Source of the DNA: Hohaiivirga grylli
Lineage (GTDB): Bacteria; Pseudomonadota; Alphaproteobacteria; Rhizobiales; Beijerinckiaceae
Direction of reading: 5' to 3'
Length of the DNA stretch: 64,000 bases
Assembly (NCBI RefSeq): GCF_039655745.1
Contig: NZ_JBBYXI010000001.1
Span: forward strand, 248,001 to 312,000
The position numbers were made by a program, and so were the translations under genes. Positions 1 through 8,443 of the stretch are shown here, piece after piece. Position 1 is the first letter of the stretch; each line of letters opens with the position of its first letter. The notes beneath the pieces are model-generated. The model saw only the letters and a program-made list of their open reading frames with translations, was not told where the DNA came from and searched no databases.

Positions 1-1209
1 AAAGAAGCCGGGATGATTTCACCCGGTGGTTCCAGTGCACTGACCATTGTGCCCCTGTTTGAAACAATTGAGGATTTGCGTGACTGCGGCGCTGTTATGG
101 ATAAGCTGTTCAGCGTTCCGCATTATCGTAAGCTGGTTGAGAGTCTGGGAGATACTCAGGAAGTTATGCTTGGGTATTCGGACTCAAACAAGGATGGTGG
201 CTTTGTGACCTCTGGTTGGGAGCTTTACAAGGCCGAAATCCAGCTGGTTGAAGTATTCAAAAAGCATGGTGTTAAATTACGCCTGTTCCATGGTCGTGGT
301 GGCTCGGTCGGTCGTGGTGGTGGGCCAAGCTATGATGGTATTGTGGCCCAGCCGGGTGGTGCCGTGAACGGTCAGATACGGATTACTGAGCAGGGTGAAA
401 TCATTGCCAGTAAGTACTCACGCCCTGAGGCAGGCCGTCGTAACCTTGAAATTATCGCATCAGCAACCCTTGATGCATCACTCTTGCAGCCCAATCGCAA
501 GGCGCCAAGCGATGACTATCTGGCAGCAATGGAAGAGCTGTCTGCATCTGCCTATGCGGCTTACCGCTCGCTTGTTTATGAAACCCCGGGATTTGAAGAT
601 TACTTCTGGTCTTCGACGGTGATTACCGAGATTGCAACTTTAAACATCGGTTCCCGCCCGTCATCTCGTCGGAAAACACGTAGCATTGAAGATCTGCGCG
701 CCATTCCATGGGTTTTCAGCTGGGCACAGTGTCGTCTCAGTCTTCCGGGTTGGTATGGCTTCGGTTCTGCCGTCAAGGAATGGCTGGCAAAGCATCCTGA
801 AAATGGAATGGAAAGTCTCAGAGCGATGTATCGTGACTGGCCATTTTTCCAGACGCAGCTGTCTAATATGGACATGGTTCTGGCTAAAAGCTCCATCGCT
901 ATTGCTTCGCGCTATGCAGAGCTCGTTCCGGATGTCGCGTTGCGTGAGAAGATATTTGGCCGGATCAAGGAAGAATGGCGGGATACCGTTCAGGCGATCT
1001 GTGACATCATGGAGCAGGATCACCTCCTGCAAAGCAATGCATTGCTTAATCGTTCAATCCAGAACCGCTTCCCGTATCTTGATCCGCTGAATCATATTCA
1101 GCTTGAGATGATGAAGAAGCACAGAACCGCTCCCGGTGATGAGAACGTTCTGCAGGGCATCCAGCTGACCATTAACGGTATCTCGGCCGGATTGCGGAAC
1201 AGCGGTTAA
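1..1209 (+). CDS. ppc: phosphoenolpyruvate carboxylase, C-terminal part (5' truncated by window edge)
   Basis: Carboxylates phosphoenolpyruvate to oxaloacetate with bicarbonate, replenishing the TCA cycle; cytosolic. The reading frame is open from base 1, so about 402 C-terminal residues are present and the N-terminal half lies outside the window. Seen: the GYSDSNKDGG motif, the glycine-rich catalytic loop FHGRGGSVGRGGGP, the RAIPWVFSWAQ segment, and the family-typical terminus ending NGISAGLRNSG. All align by eye with the enterobacterial enzyme. The next gene, ilvA, is on the same strand about 135 bp downstream with a hairpin between. The family assignment is secure; the missing N-terminus is only a window effect. 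Confidence 0.96.
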   Translation, partial: KEAGMISPGGSSALTIVPLFETIEDLRDCGAVMDKLFSVPHYRKLVESLGDTQEVMLGYSDSNKDGGFVTSGWELYKAEIQLVEVFKKHGVKLRLFHGRGGSVGRGGGPSYDGIVAQPGGAVNGQIRITEQGEIIASKYSRPEAGRRNLEIIASATLDASLLQPNRKAPSDDYLAAMEELSASAYAAYRSLVYETPGFEDYFWSSTVITEIATLNIGSRPSSRRKTRSIEDLRAIPWVFSWAQCRLSLPGWYGFGSAVKEWLAKHPENGMESLRAMYRDWPFFQTQLSNMDMVLAKSSIAIASRYAELVPDVALREKIFGRIKEEWRDTVQAICDIMEQDHLLQSNALLNRSIQNRFPYLDPLNHIQLEMMKKHRTAPGDENVLQGIQLTINGISAGLRNSG

Positions 1210-1232
1210 GGCTTTTCGTATGAATGGGGGCT

Positions 1233-1261
1233 TTTAAGTGCAAATTGTCTTTGCGCTTAAG
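1233..1261 (+). other. hairpin between ppc and ilvA
   Basis: A 12-bp stem (TTTAAGTGCAAA with TTTGCGCTTAAG, one G-U pair and one mismatch) closes a TTGTC loop just after ppc. No T-tract follows, so it is a weak terminator, a processing hairpin or part of the ilvA leader rather than a classic intrinsic terminator. Confidence 0.35.
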
Positions 1262-1344
1262 AACATCTCATGCGAAAGAACCATTCTGTTTTTATCATTG
1301 AAACGCAATTTTGTTTTACCAGTACGCTTCAGGTTATTTGTGAC

Positions 1345-2865
1345 ATGAAAGACTATATCAAGAGAATCCTGTCTGCCCGGGTTTATGATGTGGCTGTTGA
1401 AACGCCGCTTGACCCTATGCTGCGTTTATCCAAGCGGGCAGAAAATCAGATTTTACTGAAGCGCGAAGATTTACAGCCGGTTTTTTCATTCAAGATTCGT
1501 GGCGCTTATAACAAGATTGCCAATCTGCCGCCTGAGTTAACTGCCAAAGGTGTTATCTGCGCATCAGCCGGAAACCATGCACAAGGTGTTGCTTTGGCTG
1601 CGCGCCGTCTTGGTATTGAAGCAACAATCGTCATGCCAAGTACGACACCGGATATTAAAGTTGAGGCCGTCAAAAGCTTCGGTGGAAATGCTGTTCTTTA
1701 TGGCAATGGTTTCGATGAAGCTTCCGTCTATGCCCGCCAGCTGGAAAAAGAACGTGGCCTGACATTCATTCATCCTTACGATGATCCGGATGTGATCGCT
1801 GGTCAGGGAACAATTGCAATGGAAATCCTGCGCCAGCATTCCGGCAAGGTTGATGCCATTTTTGTCCCGATTGGTGGTGGTGGTCTGGCGGCAGGTATCG
1901 CAGTTTACGCAAAATATGTTTATCCGGATATCAAGATCATCGGTGTCGAGCCCGATGATGCGGCTTCAATGACCACATCAATCAAGGCGCATAAACGTGT
2001 TGAACTGGAACAGGTTGGTCTTTTTGCTGATGGTGTTGCGGTGCGTCTGGTTGGTGAAGAGACGTTTCGTATCTGCAATGATCTGCTTGATGACATGATT
2101 ACGGTCAGCGGTGATGAAATCTGTGCGGCTGTGAAAGATATCTTTGATGATACCCGTGCCTCTGCCGAGCCTTCCGGGGCTGTCAGTCTGGCTGGTCTCA
2201 AGAAATATGCTGCTCAGAAACACCTGTCAGGCAAAACGCTGGTTGCGATTAATAGTGGTGCTAACCTGAACTTTGACCGCCTGCGCTATATTTCTGAACG
2301 CGCTGAAATCGGTGAGCGTCGTGAGGCACTGATTGCTGTGACAATTCCGGAAACTCCGGGCGCTTATCGGGCCTTCATTGAAGAAATGGGTAACAGGTCC
2401 ATCACTGAGTTCAATTATCGGTATGCTTCTGAGAATATCGCCCAGATATTTGTCGGTATTCAGTTGCGTGGTGGTGATCAGGAAAAACACCAGATTATCG
2501 GCTCTCTCCAGGACAAGGGCTACCGTGTGGTTGATATGACCGATAACGAAATGGCTAAATTACATGTCCGTCACATGGTTGGTGGGCGTGTTACAGGCCT
2601 TAAGGATGAGATGGTTTACCGCTTCCAGTTTCCGGAACGTCCGGGAGCTTTGCTGACCTTCCTCAAAGGTCTGGCGCATGGCTGGAATATTTCCATGTTT
2701 CATTACCGTAACCATGGCGCAGAATATGGCCGTGTACTGGTGGGGATTCAGGTGCCGGAAGCTGAACGCGCTGCCTTCAGTAATTTTCTGGATGAACTGG
2801 GTTATCCGTGGTGGGATGAGAACGATAACCCTGCCTATCATCTGTTTCTGGATGGCCAATACTGA
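1345..2865 (+). CDS. ilvA: biosynthetic threonine dehydratase/deaminase
   Basis: PLP enzyme that deaminates L-threonine to 2-oxobutanoate, the entry step to isoleucine. The start at 1345 gives 506 residues and an N-terminus (MKDYIKRILSARVYDV) that matches the family. An in-frame ATG at 1270 would add 25 unconserved residues and is less likely. Seen: the PLP lysine in SFKIRGAYN (about K50), the phosphate-binding glycine loop GGGGLAAG, and two C-terminal ACT-like regulatory modules (about residues 325-505, each beginning near a PE-P-GA motif). The regulatory half indicates the isoleucine-inhibited biosynthetic form, not the short catabolic TdcB. A strong terminator follows at once. Confidence 0.94.
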   Translation: MKDYIKRILSARVYDVAVETPLDPMLRLSKRAENQILLKREDLQPVFSFKIRGAYNKIANLPPELTAKGVICASAGNHAQGVALAARRLGIEATIVMPSTTPDIKVEAVKSFGGNAVLYGNGFDEASVYARQLEKERGLTFIHPYDDPDVIAGQGTIAMEILRQHSGKVDAIFVPIGGGGLAAGIAVYAKYVYPDIKIIGVEPDDAASMTTSIKAHKRVELEQVGLFADGVAVRLVGEETFRICNDLLDDMITVSGDEICAAVKDIFDDTRASAEPSGAVSLAGLKKYAAQKHLSGKTLVAINSGANLNFDRLRYISERAEIGERREALIAVTIPETPGAYRAFIEEMGNRSITEFNYRYASENIAQIFVGIQLRGGDQEKHQIIGSLQDKGYRVVDMTDNEMAKLHVRHMVGGRVTGLKDEMVYRFQFPERPGALLTFLKGLAHGWNISMFHYRNHGAEYGRVLVGIQVPEAERAAFSNFLDELGYPWWDENDNPAYHLFLDGQY

Positions 2866-2877
2866 CGGTAATGTTGA

Positions 2878-2905
2878 GTTAGCCAGAGCTTCTGGCTAAC
2901 TTTTG
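2878..2905 (+). terminator. intrinsic terminator of ilvA
   Basis: A perfect 10-bp inverted repeat (GTTAGCCAGA / TCTGGCTAAC) with a GCT loop is followed by TTTTGATTTTT, 12 bp after the ilvA stop codon. The T-tract is only on the plus strand, so it serves ilvA rather than the convergent MaoC gene. Confidence 0.9.
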
Positions 2906-2912
2906 ATTTTTG

Positions 2913-3362
2913 TTATGGTCGGCGCATTACAACGATTTTTGTGAGCATTTTCTGGCATACGTCATCATTTTGGTTGAGTGTTCTGCACTCAACCGTAACA
3001 ATGCCACGGTCTGGTTTTGAGCGAGATGGAGTAATCTCGATAATCTTGCTGACAACGCGTAGTGTATCATTAGGTCTGGTCGGGCGCGGCCATTGGACAT
3101 CTACCCCTGCACCAATGAGGCCATTTCCAATGGGAAGGCTGCCAACTAACAGTTTCATTGTAATCGCGGCCGTATGCCAGCCACTGGCCGCAAGCCCTTG
3201 AAAGAAAGAGTGCTCTGCCGCTGCTTCATCAGTGTGGAAGGGCTGGGGATCAAACTGTTTCGCAAAACTGATGATCTGCTCTTTATCAAGCTGGTATTGC
3301 TGGCTTTGGTATTCTTGCCCAATGGCAAGATCGTCGAGAAATACCGAAGTTTTGTCAGACAT
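2913..3362 (-). CDS. MaoC-family hot-dog dehydratase
   Basis: About 149 residues in a single hot-dog domain. The segment FAKQFDPQPFHTD, followed by the HSFFQGLAASGWHTAA helix, is the hydratase-2 motif carrying the Asp/His catalytic pair of MaoC/(R)-specific enoyl-CoA hydratases. The family hydrates acyl-CoA double bonds in fatty acid, PHA or side-chain metabolism; the substrate cannot be read from the sequence. An upstream in-frame GTG (3380) adds only six residues; the ATG at 3362 is preceded by a purine-rich AGAAAG and is preferred. It is divergent from rpoN, sharing an intergenic region of about 180 bp, and convergent with ilvA. Confidence 0.85.
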   Translation of the reverse strand: MSDKTSVFLDDLAIGQEYQSQQYQLDKEQIISFAKQFDPQPFHTDEAAAEHSFFQGLAASGWHTAAITMKLLVGSLPIGNGLIGAGVDVQWPRPTRPNDTLRVVSKIIEITPSRSKPDRGIVTVECRTLNQNDDVCQKMLTKIVVMRRP

Positions 3363-3415
3363 ATTTTGGCTTTCTAACACGAATGCATGTTACAGTTTAT
3401 AGCTAAGCCAACGGA

Positions 3416-3432
3416 TTGGCACATCCCTTGCT
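3416..3432 (+). promoter_or_regulatory. sigma-54 (-24/-12) promoter upstream of rpoN
   Basis: TTGGCAC, four bases (ATCC), then CTTGCT: the GG at 3418-3419 and GC at 3430-3431 are separated by exactly 10 bp, as required for RpoN-RNA polymerase. The match to TGGCAC-N5-TTGC is complete. It points toward rpoN, whose start is about 110 bp downstream, implying that rpoN may drive or repress its own transcription. No NtrC-type dyad was obvious upstream. Confidence 0.72.
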
Positions 3433-3541
3433 TGCAAGAATCTGTTCAATAATGGTATTGTTACAAATGATAAGAGCGCTCCTTTAATAGGGTGATCTCT
3501 TTTGTATTTTCAGGGTTTTATCCTGAACACCGGAGGTGCTT

Positions 3542-5029
3542 TTGGGTCTGGTACAGAAGCTGGAGCTGCGACAGGGGCAAGTGCTCCAGATGACGCCGCA
3601 ACTGGCTCAGGCGATCAAACTGCTACAGATGCCATATTATGACCTTCAGGCTTTTGTGGATGCCGAGGTTGAAGGCAATCCTCTGCTTGAAAAGCATGAA
3701 GAGCCAGACAATCAATCCGATCTTTTTCAGGAAGATATTATAGCTGAGGGCAGCCCGGGTACGTCAGAGGAAGATGATTGGCTACCTTCCAAACAGGATT
3801 TGGAACAGACCTTTGATACCTCGTTAGACAATATCTTTCCTGATGATGTCAGCACTCAGGTCTCTCCCGTTGTTGAGGGAGGTTTTTCAGGTAATCATGG
3901 CTATGCAGGGGAAGAGCTGACTGAACTCGGGCAGTTGCTGCCCTTTGAAACAAGCTTGCATGATTACCTGTTACGGCAGCTGGAGCTGGCAACAAAAGAT
4001 ATTATCCTGCGTATGGTTGGAGCGCATCTCATTGATGCAATTGATCATAACGGTTATCTGACCGTGGCTCTTGAGGAAGTGTCTGAACGGCTTGGTGTAG
4101 ATCTTCAAGTTGTTGAGCAAACCCTTGAATATATTCATAGTTTTGAGCCAACAGGTGTGGGTGCCCGCAGTCTTTCAGAATGTCTGTCTTTACAGCTGAA
4201 AGAACGAAACCGGTTTGATCCTGCCATACAGAAAGTTCTGGAGAGCCTTGATCTTGTGGCAAAACGCGATCTGGCCGGTTTAAAAAAATGTAGCGGGCTT
4301 GATGTAGAGGATCTGGTTGATGTGATTGCCGAAATTCGCAATCTCAACCCTAAACCCGGTTCCGTATTTGGTTCTGAGCCCGTCCAGACCTTAATACCTG
4401 ATGTATTTGTCCGTGCCCGCCGGGAAGGTGGCTGGCATCTTGAACTGAATGCTGAAACAATACCGAATGTTCTGGTTAATCAGGATTATCAGGCGATTTT
4501 AAAAGCTGGGGCAGATGACAGTGAGAAAAGCTTTCTGACGGAATGTCTGGCTAAAGCCAACTGGCTGACAAAAAGTCTGGAACAGAGGGCTCGGACAATT
4601 CTCAAGGTTGCAACAGAAATCGTTCGCCAGCAGGAAGGGTTCTTTCTGCATGGTATCAGCCATTTAAAGCCCATGACCCTCAAGCAGATCGCAGAGCAGC
4701 TTGAACTGCATGAATCGACAATATCGCGGGTCACTGCCAATAAATCATTTGGAACGGATCGTGGTACGTTTGAGATGAAATTCTTTTTCTCATCCGCTGT
4801 TGGGCAGAGCAACGGTTCGGAGAGCCAGGCGGCTGAAGTTATTCGCCGGCGGATCAAACAGCTTATTGAAAATGAGGCCGCGAACAATATTCTATCAGAT
4901 GATGCTCTTGTTAATCATCTGAAACAAGAGAATATCGATGTGGCACGTAGAACCGTTGCAAAATATAGGGAGGCACTGAAAATACCCTCATCTATGGAAA
5001 GACGGCGCTTGAAGAAAATCACTGTCTGA
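3542..5029 (+). CDS. rpoN: RNA polymerase sigma-54 factor
   Basis: Alternative sigma factor for -24/-12 promoters, dependent on AAA+ activators. The start is chosen as TTG at 3542 because GGAGG (3532-3536) sits five bases upstream; a GTG at 3536 would overlap that ribosome-binding site. The product is about 495 residues. Seen: the glutamine/leucine-rich region I (QMTPQLAQAIKLLQM), an acidic region II, the core-binding domain, an HTH (MTLKQIAEQLELHESTISRV), and the RpoN box ARRTVAKYRE near the C-terminus. hpf and ptsN follow, the usual rpoN neighbours, but lptB, usual upstream, is absent: MaoC and ilvA sit there instead. Confidence 0.97.
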   Translation: MGLVQKLELRQGQVLQMTPQLAQAIKLLQMPYYDLQAFVDAEVEGNPLLEKHEEPDNQSDLFQEDIIAEGSPGTSEEDDWLPSKQDLEQTFDTSLDNIFPDDVSTQVSPVVEGGFSGNHGYAGEELTELGQLLPFETSLHDYLLRQLELATKDIILRMVGAHLIDAIDHNGYLTVALEEVSERLGVDLQVVEQTLEYIHSFEPTGVGARSLSECLSLQLKERNRFDPAIQKVLESLDLVAKRDLAGLKKCSGLDVEDLVDVIAEIRNLNPKPGSVFGSEPVQTLIPDVFVRARREGGWHLELNAETIPNVLVNQDYQAILKAGADDSEKSFLTECLAKANWLTKSLEQRARTILKVATEIVRQQEGFFLHGISHLKPMTLKQIAEQLELHESTISRVTANKSFGTDRGTFEMKFFFSSAVGQSNGSESQAAEVIRRRIKQLIENEAANNILSDDALVNHLKQENIDVARRTVAKYREALKIPSSMERRRLKKITV

Positions 5030-5225
5030 ATGTAGTGATTGAAAATTGATGTTTTTCAATAGATTACATGACAAGATAACATAATGTTGTATGCTTGATA
5101 TGTCATGAAACAGGGTTGAATTTGATTAAAGGGGTTTAAAATAAGCTACCGGATAACTTAATCTGGTGTGTATGCAGTTTACCTGACATCAATTGTGATA
5201 GCAGGTCTTTGATGGGAGAGTTGAT

Positions 5226-5804
5226 ATGGTATTACGGGTATCCGGCAAGAACCTGGACATAGGCGAGGCCCTCCGGCAACAAATCGTATCCCGCATTGAA
5301 GGTATTATGAGCCGTTTTGTCGACGGTGATTATAAAGGAAGCGTGACCGTATCCAAGGATGGGAATGGTTTTCGCAGTGACTGCATTTTTTACCTGCCAG
5401 CTGGCGTAAACCTTGAAGCAACAGGTGTTGCCAATGATGCCTATGCATCCTTTGATCAGACGGTTGGTACGCTGGAGAAGCGTCTGCGCCGTTATCAGGA
5501 ACGCCTGAAAACCAAAATGAGCAATGCAACTGCGCGTGGCAAGGCTGCTTTCACAGGTGCTTACACATTTTTCGAGGCGCCCAGTGATGAGATCGAAGAA
5601 GAGCAGGAATACCATCCTGTTGTTATTGCAGAGACGACACAAGAGCTGGAAATCCTTGCTGTTAGTGAGGCCGTTTTACAGCTTGATATGACCGGTGCTC
5701 CTGTTTTAGTTTTTCAACACGCTGGAACTGGACGCGTTAACGTCGTATACCGTCGCGGGGATGGTGCAATCGGCTGGGTCGATTCTCCACCCAATAACAG
5801 TTAA
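5226..5804 (+). CDS. hpf: long-form ribosome hibernation promoting factor
   Basis: Binds the 30S decoding region in stationary phase and drives 100S dimer formation. At 192 residues it is the long form: an N-terminal S30AE domain (about 1-105, including RFVDGDYKGSVTVSKDG and a basic LEKRLRRYQERLK helix), a variable acidic linker, and a C-terminal dimerisation domain (about 135-188, ending with VVYRRGDGAIGWVDSP). A GGAGAG ribosome site precedes the ATG. It lies 196 bp after rpoN and is followed by an intrinsic terminator, so it is probably expressed with rpoN or from its own promoter in the gap. Confidence 0.95.
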   Translation: MVLRVSGKNLDIGEALRQQIVSRIEGIMSRFVDGDYKGSVTVSKDGNGFRSDCIFYLPAGVNLEATGVANDAYASFDQTVGTLEKRLRRYQERLKTKMSNATARGKAAFTGAYTFFEAPSDEIEEEQEYHPVVIAETTQELEILAVSEAVLQLDMTGAPVLVFQHAGTGRVNVVYRRGDGAIGWVDSPPNNS

Positions 5805-5845
5805 TCCTTGGCAGTAATCTTAAGATTTTTGCCTGAAATGTACAT

Positions 5846-5880
5846 GACGGCCTAGCCTTCTAAAGACCTGGCCGTCTTTT
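5846..5880 (+). terminator. intrinsic terminator between hpf and ptsN
   Basis: GACGGCC (5846-5852) pairs with GGCCGTC (5870-5876), immediately followed by TTTT. It separates hpf from ptsN, suggesting partial read-through or a separate ptsN promoter. Confidence 0.75.
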
Positions 5881-5900
5881 ATAATGGTGTGAAATAACCC

Positions 5901-6356
5901 ATGTCCTTGCTCGAATTCTTGAAGCCTGAAGCTGTTATGCCGGTATTAAAAAGTACCAGTAAGAAGCAGGCATTGGCTGATATCAGCGCACATGCGGCCA
6001 AATTGATTGGACGTGATTCGTCTGAAATCTATGAGGTTTTGCTCCAGCGCGAACGCCTTGGTTCGACAGGTATTGGTGAGGGTATTGCTATTCCGCATGG
6101 CAAACTTCCCCATCTTGATAAACTGTTTGGATTGGTTGCCAGACTGGAAAAACCAGTCGATTTCGAAGCAATGGATGGTATGCCGGTCGATATTGTTTTC
6201 CTGCTTCTTGCACCTGAAGGTGCGGGCGCAGACCATCTCAAGGCACTATCTCAAGTTGCACGACTTTTGAGAGATCAGGAAATTCTCGAACAGATTCGCT
6301 CCGCCCGCGACGGAGCAGAAATCTATGCCGTAATGACGGCGCTTCCGCTCGCGTAA
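5901..6356 (+). CDS. ptsN: PTS IIA-like nitrogen-regulatory protein (EIIA-Ntr)
   Basis: Terminal phosphoacceptor of the nitrogen-related phosphotransferase chain (PtsP-PtsO-PtsN), which tunes potassium, nitrogen and stress physiology; cytosolic. At 151 residues it has a single PTS EIIA type-2 domain. The phosphorylated histidine is visible as H66 in GIGEGIAIPHGKL, and the C-terminal LLAPEGAGADHLKALSQVARLL helix is family-typical. The start ATG is only 20 bp after the hpf terminator. The rpoN-hpf-ptsN order is conserved in many proteobacteria. Confidence 0.96.
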   Translation: MSLLEFLKPEAVMPVLKSTSKKQALADISAHAAKLIGRDSSEIYEVLLQRERLGSTGIGEGIAIPHGKLPHLDKLFGLVARLEKPVDFEAMDGMPVDIVFLLLAPEGAGADHLKALSQVARLLRDQEILEQIRSARDGAEIYAVMTALPLA

Positions 6357-6384
6357 AATCACAAAAATTTATCCTTGGGGGTAT

Positions 6385-6873
6385 ATGATGAAAAAAACTT
6401 TTGCCATTCTGGCAATGACTATGCTTGGGTTTTCCTCAACAACTGCTTTTGCAGAAGAAATGAAGTGGAATTCACAACCGGGTATGGCCAGTCTGAATTA
6501 CCTTGCCTACTCCGGTGTCGACAGCTCAACGAATGTTGAAGTTGCATTTGCTTGTAATGATGGTGGCAAGAAAACCTATTTTATCGTTCATCAGTATGAA
6601 TCCGATGTGAAACAGCTGGATGCAAAAGTTGGCGATAAAGTTGAAGTCACACTTCAGATTGGTGATGTAAAAACGGCTCTTCAGACAGAAGCAACAGACG
6701 AAGATGATAATGCAGTCAGACTCGTTGCCCCATTTAGCTTTGAAAGCCCGATTTATAAGGCTCTGGCAGATGATAAATCTCTTGTAGTGAGCCATTCAGG
6801 TAAGACTGAAACATACCCACTCAAGGGTATTACTGAAGCTATGAAAGAGTTTAAGGACGACTGCGCCGACTAA
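6385..6873 (+). CDS. small secreted protein, paralogue of the next gene; unknown family
   Basis: I do not recognise this family. It has 162 residues with a clear Sec signal peptide (MMKKTFAILAM to AFA-EE, about residues 1-23) and a mature domain of alternating beta-type segments. It has two cysteines (about C57 in AFACNDGG and C160 near the C-terminus), compatible with one disulfide. It follows ptsN by 28 bp with a strong GGGGG ribosome site. The gene at 7066 shares the FACxxxxKxTY, KVGDKVEVTLQIGDVKT and VAP regions and both cysteines, so the two arose by duplication. Likely periplasmic; function unknown. Confidence 0.8.
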   Translation: MMKKTFAILAMTMLGFSSTTAFAEEMKWNSQPGMASLNYLAYSGVDSSTNVEVAFACNDGGKKTYFIVHQYESDVKQLDAKVGDKVEVTLQIGDVKTALQTEATDEDDNAVRLVAPFSFESPIYKALADDKSLVVSHSGKTETYPLKGITEAMKEFKDDCAD

Positions 6874-6936
6874 ATCGGACAACAGCTGTATCAGAATGCA
6901 AATAGGGCATCCTGTTCTCTGAACCTCGGAATTCTG

Positions 6937-6969
6937 TATTTTCTCAGGTATAAAATACCTGAGAAAATA
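6937..6969. repeat. perfect 15-bp inverted repeat between the two paralogues
   Basis: TATTTTCTCAGGTAT (6937-6951) and its exact reverse complement (6955-6969) flank an AAA loop. No T-tract follows on either strand, so it is not a standard intrinsic terminator. It could be an mRNA-stabilising hairpin, a weak terminator or a protein-binding site between the duplicated secreted-protein genes. Confidence 0.7.
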
Positions 6970-7065
6970 GTAAATCCGGGGTTTTTATTTAGCTGGTTTC
7001 TTGTAAGAGAAAATCAGTTTAGATTACCAAATGATTTTTGATTTACGCCATTCAAGAGGTTTGTT

Positions 7066-7563
7066 GTGAAGCAGATATTTCATGTTCTGATGTTTGGACT
7101 TTCGCTGATCCTCTTTGGAGGTGCCCATTCAACTGCGCAAACAACTGCTGATAATGAAATGGCCTGGGTAACAGATCAGGACGATGAGTTCTTTTATCTG
7201 GCTTATTCCATACCTGAGAGCGATCAGTTTGCGGTTGCTTTTGCCTGTGAGGTTAAAACCAAAAATACCTACGTTGTTTTATATGAAACGCAGGGTGGTG
7301 CAGCCAAGGAAGGTGATAAATTTGAAGTCACCTTGCAGATTGGCAATGTAAAAACCACAACACAGGCACAGACCTCGTATGATTCGGATGAGGAAATGCT
7401 ACGCTCTGTTGCACCTCTGAAAGCGGATGATCCAATTTTTACAGCAATTGAAGATGGTCAGAAGCTTGATATTATCCGCTCAAACAAGACAGTCAGCTAC
7501 CCGCTGACAGAGGCTGCTGATCGTCTTGCTGAGTTCAGAGATGGTTGCAGCCGGATACAGTAA
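7066..7563 (+). CDS. small secreted protein, paralogue of the preceding gene; unknown family
   Basis: 165 residues starting at GTG with AGAGG nine bases upstream. The signal peptide runs to about residue 25 (STAQ). The mature part repeats the layout of the gene at 6385: FACEVKTKNTYV with C61, a KEGDKFEVTLQIGNVKTTTQ strand region, an SVAPL segment, and a second cysteine (C161) in RDGCSR at the C-terminus. No enzymatic motif is visible. Probably a periplasmic protein with one disulfide. It is convergent with the SIMPL-domain gene, with 15 bp between stop codons. Confidence 0.78.
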   Translation: MKQIFHVLMFGLSLILFGGAHSTAQTTADNEMAWVTDQDDEFFYLAYSIPESDQFAVAFACEVKTKNTYVVLYETQGGAAKEGDKFEVTLQIGNVKTTTQAQTSYDSDEEMLRSVAPLKADDPIFTAIEDGQKLDIIRSNKTVSYPLTEAADRLAEFRDGCSRIQ

Positions 7564-7578
7564 CCGGCTGCAAAATTC

Positions 7579-8346
7579 TTAAGGCTGGAGTTCCCAGACA
7601 ATATAAATGCCAGATTCAAATGTCAGCTCGGAAGGCGGAACGACTGGCATCTCGGCAGCAGGGCTGGCACTGACACCTGCAGGGGCTGCCATAGCGCCAT
7701 AGGCTACAGGCTGATTGAATGGGCGGGCACCGCCACCTTCACGGATTTGTAAGACCTTACCAAGCTTGGTACCGGCTGCCTGCGTGTAGATTTCAGCGCG
7801 ATGGCGGGCATCGACAACAGCAGCTTTACGGGCTTCATCATCGACTTCCTGAGACTTTTCGATATCCCAGAACAGACTTTGAACCCTGACGTTGTCGATG
7901 GCCAAAAGCTCACCGATAACCTGTCCAACCGTTGTCTGATCACGCAGAATAAGTTCAAACTGCTGACTTGTCCGATAACCGTCTTCACTGCTGCCTGAGA
8001 ATTTTCCGGAGGATTTTCTGGAAATGGATACATCCATATTCAGGGTCTTGATGTCTGTATCGGCAATCTTGAAAGCTTTCAGCTTCTCCAGAACCTTCTT
8101 GCTGGCTTCCTTACTTGCCGCGGAGGCTTCTGGAATCGTCTCAGAGCGGGCAGAGACATTCAATATCACACGCGCAAATTCAGGCTTTCTGGTTACAATT
8201 CCGGTACCCTGAATGACAATTGTTGCCTTGCTATAGGTTTCGGATGCAGTTTCTTGTGCTGTGGCCATACCATTCATGGTTGGTACAATAATACCAGCGG
8301 CCATAATCAGGCCCATGATTTTTGAAATATATCCGGTGGTTGACAT
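7579..8346 (-). CDS. SIMPL-domain (DUF541) periplasmic protein, BP26/Omp28-like
   Basis: SIMPL-domain proteins include the Brucella periplasmic immunogen BP26 and are periplasmic or envelope-associated; their molecular role is poorly defined. The ATG at 8346 (255 residues) is preceded by AAGGAG at good spacing; an in-frame upstream ATG at 8385 lacks one. Seen: a signal peptide ending near ATAQE, the opening IVIQGTGIVTRKPEFARVILNVSARSE, the conserved IKTLNMDVSISRK region, and the late ARHRAEIYTQAAGTKLGKVLQI helix. It lies downstream of potF on the same strand but is separated from it by a strong terminator. Confidence 0.88.
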   Translation of the reverse strand: MSTTGYISKIMGLIMAAGIIVPTMNGMATAQETASETYSKATIVIQGTGIVTRKPEFARVILNVSARSETIPEASAASKEASKKVLEKLKAFKIADTDIKTLNMDVSISRKSSGKFSGSSEDGYRTSQQFELILRDQTTVGQVIGELLAIDNVRVQSLFWDIEKSQEVDDEARKAAVVDARHRAEIYTQAAGTKLGKVLQIREGGGARPFNQPVAYGAMAAPAGVSASPAAEMPVVPPSELTFESGIYIVWELQP

Positions 8347-8383
8347 GTATCTTGCTCCTTTGTTGCAAAATATATAGGGCCAC

Positions 8384-8422
8384 AAAAATGAATGGCCGCT
8401 AAATCACTTTAGCGGCCATTCA
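8384..8422 (-). terminator. intrinsic terminator of potF-like gene
   Basis: A perfect 15-bp stem (8389-8403 with 8408-8422, loop TCAC) is followed on the minus strand by TTTTT (complement of 8384-8388). It lies about 20 bp after the stop codon of the minus-strand binding protein. Confidence 0.92.
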
Positions 8423-8443
8423 GAAAATCAGATTGGTTTCGGC

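Noticed and set aside
1270..1344. Upstream in-frame extension of ilvA
   Set aside because: The 25 extra residues are unlike the family; the ATG at 1345 gives the conserved N-terminus.
3536..3541. GTG start for rpoN
   Set aside because: It overlaps the GGAGG site, which is correctly placed for the TTG at 3542.
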